64,000 bases of DNA from Megasphaera geminata F0357. GTDB lineage: Bacteria > Bacillota > Negativicutes > Veillonellales > Megasphaeraceae. The stretch lies in the NCBI RefSeq assembly GCF_000239275.1, contig NZ_JH417572.1:25860-89859 (forward strand), in the 5' to 3' direction. Below, in pieces: positions 57,195 to 64,000 of this stretch (position 1 is its first letter; every line of letters starts with the position of its first letter). Made by a program: the position numbers and the translations under genes. The notes under the pieces were generated by a model that had not been told where the DNA came from, made no database searches, and saw nothing but the letters and a program-made list of their open reading frames with translations.

Positions 57195-58214
57195 CTATTT
57201 CCCGAAACCGCAATTCGGGAAAGTACAGACGGGACAGTCCAGGCACAGGCCGCCTTCGCCCATACGGCTGAGGTCGGCGGCGGTCACAGGAACGCCTGCC
57301 ATAAGCGAGGGCAGGACAAGATCAAATATCGTCCGTTTTGCGTACATGACACAGCCGGGCAAGCCGACGACGGGACGGTTATCGTCCGTATAAGAAAGAA
57401 GGAACATGGCCCCCGGCAAAACAGGCGCGCCATAAAAGACAATACGGGTTCCCGTATTCCTGATCGCCGCAGGGGTCCGGTCATCGGGATCGACACTCAT
57501 GCCGCCCGTGCATAAAACCATGTCCATCTCCTTATTGAGCATATCCTTAATGACAGCCGTGATTTCCGCAGGATCATCAGCCAGGATAACATGCATTTCC
57601 ACAGCGGCGCCGAATGCGCCGAGCTTCTTTTCGATGACAGGGGAAAACGTATCTTCAATACGCCCGTAAAATACTTCATTGCCCGTCGTAATAAGACCGG
57701 CTTTCTTTTTAGTAAACGGGTGGATCTGAAAAACAGGAGCGCCGGCTGCAACACGTTTGGCTTCTTCCATCTTTTCTTTTGCAATAACTAAGGGAATAAC
57801 ACGCATCCCCGCAAGCTTATCCCCCTTCTGTACGGAAAACCCGCCATGACGGGAAGCAATCATCATCTCGCCCAGAGAATTCAACGCAAGAAGCCGTGTT
57901 CTGTCAATGGTGAGAAGGCCGTCGCAATCGGCAATAAGCTCAATTTTCCCTTCTTTCGCCTCCGTAGCGTGCATATTGGGCCCCAGGGTCAAGTCACGCA
58001 GCACAGCGGCACCTTCGTCCTCATGCAGCATAGTTTCATCGGTTTCCCAAACATACACATTCTCTTTACCCACCGAAAGAAGGACCGGAATATCCTCTGC
58101 CGTAACAATATGGCCCTTACGGAAGACCGGCCCCTTTGTCACCCCGCGAATGATTTGTGTAATATCATGACACAGAACCTGCCCTACCGCATTTTCCGTT
58201 TTAATACATTTCAT
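57195..58214 (-). CDS. MoeA-like molybdopterin-binding protein with Cys-rich tail
   Basis: 339 residues. A molybdopterin-binding (MogA/MoeA/CinA) domain is present (GLITTGNEVFYGRIEDTFSP, LCTGGMSVDPDDRTPAAI, VLPGAMFLLSY, GLPGCVMYAKRT). The last residues, CLDCPVCTFPNCGFGK, may bind a metal or Fe-S cluster. It is the first gene of the moa-mod operon and lacks the full MoeA domain set, so it may be an accessory, not a second MoeA; a partial moeA lies at the right edge. Confidence 0.8.
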   Translation of the reverse strand: MKCIKTENAVGQVLCHDITQIIRGVTKGPVFRKGHIVTAEDIPVLLSVGKENVYVWETDETMLHEDEGAAVLRDLTLGPNMHATEAKEGKIELIADCDGLLTIDRTRLLALNSLGEMMIASRHGGFSVQKGDKLAGMRVIPLVIAKEKMEEAKRVAAGAPVFQIHPFTKKKAGLITTGNEVFYGRIEDTFSPVIEKKLGAFGAAVEMHVILADDPAEITAVIKDMLNKEMDMVLCTGGMSVDPDDRTPAAIRNTGTRIVFYGAPVLPGAMFLLSYTDDNRPVVGLPGCVMYAKRTIFDLVLPSLMAGVPVTAADLSRMGEGGLCLDCPVCTFPNCGFGK

Positions 58215-58388
58215 AAATACATACCTTTCTCATGCCGTGAAATATCTGTATATGTGATAACCGGCTCACGACGGAATATGCCGGAGCCGGTATCTCTATT
58301 GATTATTATAGAATATTTCTTCGCAAAATTCCAGTTATTACGGATAACTGCACGAGACCGTTTTACGTAGCTTCCATATTTTAAATTT
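58215..58388 (-). promoter_or_regulatory. Leader and promoter of the moa-mod operon
   Basis: TATAAT at 58310-58305 on the minus strand, then an ACCGGCTC/GAGCCGGT hairpin (58291-58260) near the probable transcription start, then about 45 bases to the gene. I could not match it to the Moco riboswitch. AAAGG precedes the ATG. Confidence 0.5.
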
Positions 58389-59201
58389 TTATGTATCGGT
58401 ATGATAACATTTCCAGTAAACGGCACCTACCATCAGGCTGCCGCCGATAATATTTCCTATCGTAACCGGTAACAGATTACGGACAAAAAAGTTCCCCCAT
58501 GTGAGGACGGACATGTCTATCCCTTTGGCCACAGCGGCGGCCGCATATGTCGGATCAAGAGAGGCGAAGATTCCCGCCGGAATATAGTACATGTTGGCAA
58601 CACTATGTTCAAAACCACAGAGTACAAAGAGGAAGATCGGTAAATATACACCTGCCAGTTTTTCAGTAGCCGTAGAACCCGCCGTGGCGATCCAGACTGC
58701 GACACAGACGAGGAAATTACAAAAGACGCCCAGAATAACGGCACTGAGAGGAGATAAATTCACTTTTGCAACAGCTGTTTTTATAGTAATAAGCGCGACT
58801 CCGTTACCGAAAAGAGATAATTGTTGCGCCTGTGTCATGAGGAAGGCAACCAAAATAGAGCCCGCAAGGTTTCCGATATACACGATAACCCACAGACGAA
58901 GCATTTTCCCCCATGTAATCCGGTTATCAAGTTTAGCGATAAGCATTAAACAGTCACCTGTAAATAATTCGGATCCTGCCAGGACAACCATAGCCAAGCC
59001 GGCCGGAAAAATAAGCGAACTGATAATCTTCGCCACACCCGGATTATCCATCATGCTGCCGCCCGTATTGGCCCCCACTGCCGCCAAAGCGATATACATA
59101 CCTGCTAAAATTCCCAAAAGGACCGCCTGATGAATACATAAATCGGCTTTTCCCTGTCCGATTCCGTCAAACTTGGCCGCAACATCTGCCGGTGATAGCA
59201 T
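58389..59201 (-). CDS. focA: Formate/nitrite transporter family channel (FocA-like)
   Basis: 270 residues with six helices. Signature ANTGGSMMDNPGVAKIISSL, AGSELFTGDCLMLIAK and GFEHSVANMYYIPAGI match formate channels. It sits between the cofactor operon and the formate dehydrogenase genes, which supports formate as cargo. AAAGGAGG precedes ATG 59201; the longer ORF to 59252 is not supported. Intact. Confidence 0.85.
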   Translation of the reverse strand: MLSPADVAAKFDGIGQGKADLCIHQAVLLGILAGMYIALAAVGANTGGSMMDNPGVAKIISSLIFPAGLAMVVLAGSELFTGDCLMLIAKLDNRITWGKMLRLWVIVYIGNLAGSILVAFLMTQAQQLSLFGNGVALITIKTAVAKVNLSPLSAVILGVFCNFLVCVAVWIATAGSTATEKLAGVYLPIFLFVLCGFEHSVANMYYIPAGIFASLDPTYAAAAVAKGIDMSVLTWGNFFVRNLLPVTIGNIIGGSLMVGAVYWKCYHTDT

Positions 59202-59385
59202 AAAAATTCCTCCTTTATTCATACGATTGCAGTACTTATTAATTATCTGCATATCTCGTATGACTGTTCGTTATCAGTATACTCTCTTCAATTGTGCCGT
59301 CAAGACTTAATTAAATATATCTTTTTTTTGCATTCCCACAATAATGTGTTAGGATTTTCTTAAAAAGTATAAGGAGCCCTTCAAA

Positions 59386-60564
59386 ATGGTATTGATCCCC
59401 GATAAAAATCTACTGTCTCTTCTCATTCTGGCAGGCGGAAAAAGCAGCCGTATGGGTTGCGATAAATCAAAACTGCCCTGGCGCGGAACGACAAGTTTAA
59501 CCTCTCTGCTGCAAAGAAGCATAGTCTTCCCGTTTAAAAATACGATTATTTCCATTAACAGAGAGCTTGATCTTTCGGATCTGCCCGGGACTGTCGTCGC
59601 GACGACAGGCAAGCGACGGGAGAGCGATATAGAATACACCTGGACTTTGCCGGACGGTACAAAGCGAACTGTTTTTGTCGTTGCCGACACCTTTACGGAG
59701 AGAGGCCCGCTCGGCGGCATGGAAGCGGCTATGCACATGCATAAAACAACCAAATGGCTCGTGCTTTCCGTCGACCTTCCGTTTTATGATTTTTCAGCCG
59801 TCAATCGACTTCTGTCCGCTCATATGACGAAGGATGCGGATGCCGTCATTCCCCTTGTAAACGGCAAAGAAGAACCGCTGAGCGCAATTTACTCAGGCCG
59901 TATTTACAAAAAAATTCTCACGGCCTTAGCAGCCGGAAATTATCGTGTACGACATATCTATGCGGATAAAAAAGTCGTATATATTGACGAAAGCGCGCAT
60001 GCACGGCAATACGTCAATATGAATACGCCCGTCGCATATAAGGAAGCTTTGGCATACGACACGAACAGCATGCGTAAAGTCCCGCTATTTTCCATTTGCG
60101 CCGCCTCATCGGGAGCGGGAAAAACCCGGCTGGTTACAGCTTTAATCGGACAGCTCACACGGGAAGGGTATTCTGTCGGCTATGTAAAAAGCACGCATCA
60201 CCGCATATACGGGAATAAAGAAGGAAGCGACACGGATCTCGCAAAAAAAGCCGGAGCTAAGGAAACCCGTATTGTTCCGTCTGTTGACAGTAAAGCGGCG
60301 GATAAACGAAATCTCCTGGCCGCGGCAGCCGAAGAAATGGATGTCGACGTGGTATTTATTGAAACCCGTGATCATGCCGTTTTCCCAACCATTCGAATTC
60401 TCGGCTCAACAGAAATAATTCCGGCACGGCATAATGCAAAACAGATACTTGCGGTCATATCGCGGCAGTTTCCGGAAAAATGCGACTATATCCGCAGATT
60501 TGAAGTCAACAATATACAGCCGCTTTATAAATATATTAAACGTTTTATGCATGTCCGGCATTAA
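59386..60564 (+). CDS. mobA: MobA-MobB fusion (molybdopterin guanine dinucleotide synthesis)
   Basis: 392 residues. The N-terminal half is MobA (LILAGGKSSRMGCDKSKLPW, ERGPLGGMEAAM, LVLSVDLPF), which adds GMP to molybdopterin. The C-terminal half from about residue 230 is MobB with a P-loop (CAASSGAGKTRLV) and STHHRIYG. The bis-MGD product is what FdhF-type enzymes need. AAGGAG precedes the ATG. Intact. Confidence 0.85.
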   Translation: MVLIPDKNLLSLLILAGGKSSRMGCDKSKLPWRGTTSLTSLLQRSIVFPFKNTIISINRELDLSDLPGTVVATTGKRRESDIEYTWTLPDGTKRTVFVVADTFTERGPLGGMEAAMHMHKTTKWLVLSVDLPFYDFSAVNRLLSAHMTKDADAVIPLVNGKEEPLSAIYSGRIYKKILTALAAGNYRVRHIYADKKVVYIDESAHARQYVNMNTPVAYKEALAYDTNSMRKVPLFSICAASSGAGKTRLVTALIGQLTREGYSVGYVKSTHHRIYGNKEGSDTDLAKKAGAKETRIVPSVDSKAADKRNLLAAAAEEMDVDVVFIETRDHAVFPTIRILGSTEIIPARHNAKQILAVISRQFPEKCDYIRRFEVNNIQPLYKYIKRFMHVRH

Positions 60565-60707
60565 GATGTTACGGATTTTTCTTTAACAACTGTATCAAAT
60601 ACAGCCCCTCCGTAAATTTTTCCGTCTTTTCCGTTTGCATATTGAGAATATTAAGTGTACAATAAAATTATTCGAAGATATGTGCATAACCGGGGAGGAT
60701 TATTATC
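60565..60707. other. Promoter region of fdhF
   Basis: About 140 bases, AT-rich. No recognised regulatory motif; CGGGGAGGAT near the right end serves the short leader ORF. Confidence 0.35.
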
Positions 60708-60761
60708 TTGCATATCTCGGAGCGCCATTTAAAAACAATCCCATATGACTACATTGATTAA
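60708..60761 (+). CDS. Possible leader peptide of fdhF (17 aa)
   Basis: TTG start nine bases after GGGGAGG; reads MHISERHLKTIPYDYID and ends 17 bases before the fdhF start. The strong ribosome site is the only support. It might be a regulatory leader. Confidence 0.3.
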   Translation: MHISERHLKTIPYDYID

Positions 60762-60778
60762 AAGAGGTGAATTATACG

Positions 60779-62984
60779 ATGTCCTATGAAACGATTACCA
60801 CCGTCTGTCCTTATTGTGGGACAGGCTGTCTCATCGATGTCACTGTAGACAGGGAAAACAATAAAGTCATTGAAGCAAAAGGGTCGCCTCACGGCGTTAA
60901 CAATGACGGCCGTCTCTGTCTAAAAGGGTTGTACGGTTGGGATTACTTAAATGACCCCCAAATTTTAACAAAACGGATTCGTACCCCTTTAATTCGCCGG
61001 GGCGGCAAGGGAACTCCCTTGGAACCCGCATCCTGGGAAGAAGCCGTCCGTTACACGGCTGAGCGGCTCAAGGCCATTATTAAAGAATACGGCCCCGACT
61101 CCGTTATGGGCGCTGGCTCCGCCAGAGGCCCGGGAAATGAAGTCGGCTATTTGACACAAAAATTCATGCGCGCAGTCGTCGGGACAAACAACGTCGATCA
61201 CTGCGCACGTATCTGACACGCTCCTTCTGTCGCCGGGCTCGGCGAAACATTAGGTGAAGGCGCGATGTCTTACAGTGTGCCCGAACTGGAAGATGCGGAA
61301 GTTATCTTCAATATGGGATATAATGCGGCTACGTCGCATCCTCTTGTAGCCCGCCGCATCGTACGGGCTAAGAAAAAAGGCGCAAAGATTATTTGTGTCG
61401 ATCCCCGTAAAACGGAAACGGCCCGCATTGCGGATATTTTCTTGCAAATCAAGGGCGGCACGAACATGCTCTTCCTCTGTTCCATGGCACATGTCATGGT
61501 TACGGAAGACCTGGTAGACCATGAATTTATTGAGGCTCATACCGTGGGCTTTGAAGAATATGCACGGGAAATCGCCGATCCTAAATACGCCCCCGAGGCA
61601 GTGGCCGAACAGACACGGCTCAATCCGGAAGATGTGCGTAAAGCCGCCCGGCTCTTTGCCTCATCTAAGCATACAATGACGACATGGGGCATGGGCGTTA
61701 CACAATTTTCCCAAGGCGTGGAATGTGTTATCGGCTGTTCCAATCTCGCTCTGATGACGGGCAACTTCGGTCATTACGCGACGGGTGTCGGCCCGGTCCG
61801 CGGCCAGAATAACGTACAGGGTACGTGTGATATGGGTGTGTTGCCGAACGTATATCCGGGCTACCAGAAAGTCACGGATCCCGAAGTCCGCGCCAAGTTT
61901 GAAAAAGCCTGGGGTGTTAAGCTCTCCGACAAAAACGGTTCACCTTTAACACATGTCCCCGACAAAGTACTCCGTGAGTCGGATTCTAAAAAACAAATTC
62001 ATGGTCTACTACATTATCGGTGAAGACCCCGCTCAATCCGATCCGGACTTGCCGGAAATCCGCGAAACCCTGTCAAAAATCGACCTCGTCGTCATACAGG
62101 ATATTTTCTTCAATAAAACCAGCGAATATGCGGATGTTATCTTGCCTGCCACTGCCTCGGGCGAACATGAGGCCGTCTATTCTTCCTGCGACCGCCGCTT
62201 CCAGCGCGTCCACAAACTCGTCGAACCGGATCCGAATTTAAAAACGGACTGGGAAATTCTCTGTCTCATTGCAACGGCGATGGGGTATCCCATGCATTAC
62301 AACAATACGGAAGAAATCTGGAATGAAATGATCTCGCTCGCACCGAAGTATACGGGCGCTACGTACGAAAAACTGGAAGCCAACTACGGCATCCAATGGC
62401 CGTGCTATTCTGCGGATCCGGAAGACAAGGGTACACAATATCTCCACAAGGATGCGGTCTTTAATAAACCTGACGGTAAAGGTCGTTTCTTCTTCTTCCC
62501 CTTCACACCGGTAAAGGAAAAAGAAACGGCGGAATACCCTCTGTCCCTGTCGACAGTCCGTGAAGTAGGCCATTATTCCGTCCGTACAATGACCGGAAAC
62601 TGTCGCCTTCTCCGTTCTTTAGCTGATGAACCGGGCTTTATTCAAATGAACCCGGAAGACTGTGAAGCGCTCGGTATCAAAGACGGCGAACTGGTCCGAG
62701 TTTTTTCGCCGCGCGGTGAGACAATCACCCGTTGCCTGCCTACAGGCCGCGTTTCCAAAGGCGCAACTTATATGACCTACCAATGGTGGATAGGTGCATG
62801 CAATGAATTAACCAATGCGAAACTCGACCCGAAAAGTAACACGCCGGAATTCAAATACTGCGCCTGCCGCGTTGAAAAAATAGACGATCAAAAAGCCGCT
62901 GAACAGGAAGTTATCAATCGCTACACGGAAATCCGACGGCAGATGGGCATCTTGGAAGAAACGGAGGCGGCATCTAATGAATAA
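60779..62984 (+). CDS. fdhF: Formate dehydrogenase, selenocysteine-containing (frame interrupted)
   Basis: About 735 residues. N-terminal [4Fe-4S] cysteines C10, C13, C17, C47 (CPYCGTGC). UGA codon 146 (61214-61216) in DHCARI-U-HAPSVAGLG is a selenocysteine codon: the context is identical in type to known FdhF enzymes and a stem-loop follows. It oxidises formate using bis-MGD. A frame break at about 61987, where the A6 run should be A5, separates the C-terminal half; repair gives DSKNKFMVYYIIGEDPAQSD. GAGGTG precedes ATG 60779. Confidence 0.9.
61214..61260 (+). promoter_or_regulatory. Selenocysteine UGA and bacterial SECIS-type stem-loop
   Basis: UGA at 61214-61216 is followed by TCGCCG (61230-61235), loop GGCT, CGGCGA (61240-61245), a perfect six-base stem at the distance expected for SelB binding. 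The next bases could extend the stem partly. Confidence 0.85.
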
Positions 62985-63510
62985 ATTTATCAAATCAGAT
63001 CCTATGCTCTGTATCGGTTGCCGTACCTGCATGGTCGCGTGTGTTGTAAACCACACGGAAAAAAACGTATTTGCACTGGACCCGGACAGCTATGACTTTA
63101 CACCGCGCGTCCAGATTCAAATCACGGATACTGTAACAAAACCGGTTCAGTGCCATCAATGCCCGAAACCCAAATGCATGGAAGCATGCCCTTTCAACGC
63201 GATCTCTATGGGTGAAGATATGGTGATCCTCGACCAGGATCCGCAGAAAGGCTGCGGCAAATGCGCGAAAGCCTGTCCGTTCAAGGCTATCACGATGATG
63301 CGCATCTATCATGGCGATACAAAAGGCCGGCCGTTCCGCCAAGTGGCGTTCAAATGCGACTTATGCAGAGACACGGAATCAGGCGTACCTGCCTGTATCG
63401 AAGCATGTCCCACAGAAGTATTCACTCTCTTCGATCCGGCTGAAGCCGCTGCTAAAGCCAAAGCTGCAATGGAAGCCAAAAAAGCGGCTGCAACCGCACC
63501 CACAACATAA
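62977..63510 (+). CDS. Four-cluster ferredoxin subunit of formate dehydrogenase (HycB/HydN-like)
   Basis: 177 residues. Four [4Fe-4S] motifs: CIGCRTCMVAC, CHQCPKPKCMEACP, CGKCAKACP and CDLC with ACIEACP. It accepts electrons from FdhF. The ATG overlaps the fdhF stop by eight bases. The C-terminal tail is an alanine/lysine-rich stretch. A membrane anchor is absent, so it is probably a soluble formate dehydrogenase or part of a hydrogen-lyase-like complex. Confidence 0.88.
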   Translation: MNKFIKSDPMLCIGCRTCMVACVVNHTEKNVFALDPDSYDFTPRVQIQITDTVTKPVQCHQCPKPKCMEACPFNAISMGEDMVILDQDPQKGCGKCAKACPFKAITMMRIYHGDTKGRPFRQVAFKCDLCRDTESGVPACIEACPTEVFTLFDPAEAAAKAKAAMEAKKAAATAPTT

Positions 63511-63528
63511 CACAGAAAGGTTCATCCT

Positions 63529-64000
63529 ATGATTCCCCTATCAGTAACAGAAGTAAATCGTATGTGGGCGGACGTACTGAACCACGCAACTGTCGGGACG
63601 GAATCCATCCGTCCCGACATTGCATTGGGGCGAATTCTCGCCGAAGACGTACATGCCGTCGAACCCTACCCGCCCTTTCGTAAATCACCCTTCGACGGAT
63701 ACGCTATCCACTTTGAAGAAGGCCGTACGGAATATACGGTCCTCGCCACACTCGGGGCCGGCGAAGTATATGCCAAAAGCGTAGAAAAAGGCGAGGCCGT
63801 GCGCCTCATGACCGGCGGTGCCCTTCCCGACGGCTGCGATACCGTCGTCATGCAGGAAAGTGTAAATGCCGTCAATGACAAGACCATTGAGATAAAAGGC
63901 GCCGTACATCAGGGAGATAATGTCATTCCCATAGGCGAAGAATGCTCCCCGGGAGACCCGATTCTCACGGCAGGCTCCGTTCTGACCGCAGGCGCCATGT
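63529..64000 (+). CDS. moeA: Molybdopterin molybdenumtransferase MoeA (partial, cut by the window edge)
   Basis: First 157 residues visible. FRKSPFDGYAI, GEAVRLMTGGALPDGCDTVVMQE and GDNVIPIGEECSPGDPILTAG match MoeA, though the usual SAMDGYA reads SPFDGYA. It inserts molybdenum into molybdopterin. It follows the ferredoxin gene by 18 bases in the fdhF operon. AAAGG precedes the ATG. Confidence 0.85.
   Translation, partial: MIPLSVTEVNRMWADVLNHATVGTESIRPDIALGRILAEDVHAVEPYPPFRKSPFDGYAIHFEEGRTEYTVLATLGAGEVYAKSVEKGEAVRLMTGGALPDGCDTVVMQESVNAVNDKTIEIKGAVHQGDNVIPIGEECSPGDPILTAGSVLTAGAM

Noticed and set aside
58260-58291. Moco riboswitch before the moa operon
   Set aside because: Only a simple hairpin is visible; conserved core elements of that riboswitch were not recognised.
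1-64000. CRISPR arrays, prophage or insertion sequences
   Set aside because: No regularly spaced repeats, integrase, transposase or phage structural genes were seen on either strand.

Overview
The window is a bacterial chromosomal segment from a strict anaerobe, most likely a Negativicutes member of the Megasphaera/Dialister/Veillonella type. This is inferred from gene content: an acyl-CoA dehydrogenase-EtfA-rubredoxin fusion, a flavodiiron protein, hybrid cluster protein, an [FeFe]-hydrogenase-like protein, corrinoid methyltransferases, a double-cubane-protein/activator pair and a selenocysteine formate dehydrogenase. No phage, insertion sequence or CRISPR array was seen. There is one tRNA gene (Thr, CGT).

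Layout. 0.2-5.2 kb: guanine deaminase, purine permease, RarD, a broken acetyltransferase and a DUF805 protein. 5.3-11.1 kb: an [FeFe]-hydrogenase-like protein, a secreted phosphatase, an amino-acid transporter preceded by a 23-residue hydrophobic ORF, and an XRE regulator. 11.2-16.5 kb: tRNA-Thr, ferredoxin, LysR regulator, CMD-cupin protein, flavodoxin, a DNA-glycosylase-like protein and an M20 amidohydrolase. 16.5-28.0 kb, all on the minus strand: a coherent corrinoid methyl-transfer locus. It holds two copies of a two-gene URO-D-family methyltransferase module, one corrinoid protein, a RACo-type activase, metNIQ and a double-cubane protein with its ATPase, with a divergent LysR regulator at 28.2 kb. 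29-40 kb: amino-acid permeases, the acyl-CoA dehydrogenase fusion with FprA behind an Rrf2 regulator, a DUF1858/hemerythrin operon, a peptidase and an aminotransferase. 40.8-48.3 kb: a niacin repressor/transporter pair, cell-wall enzymes, cupin-Hcp and a CDF cation transporter. 48.8-52.2 kb: a 22-residue-repeat protein, a MoxR AAA ATPase and a VWA/metallopeptidase-like protein. 52.2-64 kb: molybdate uptake, molybdenum-cofactor synthesis, formate channel, FdhF and its ferredoxin, so that metal uptake, cofactor assembly, substrate transport and the enzyme lie together.

Quality warning. At least 17 genes carry about 20 one-base indels, almost all in short homopolymers, plus one in-frame amber codon. 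Most affected products are otherwise fully conserved on both sides of the break. I therefore read these as probable base-calling or assembly errors, and I annotate such genes over their full corrected extent as CDS.

The most interesting points are: (1) the duplicated corrinoid methyltransferase locus carrying two different ATP-driven reductive activation systems, with three promoters sharing ATTAG-N20-TATAATTAAA; (2) an identical GTTGT-N4-A(C/T)AAC inverted repeat placed at about -41.5 in front of both the hemerythrin and the Hcp operons; (3) the repeat-protein/MoxR/VWA operon; (4) the tiny membrane ORF in front of the amino-acid transporter.
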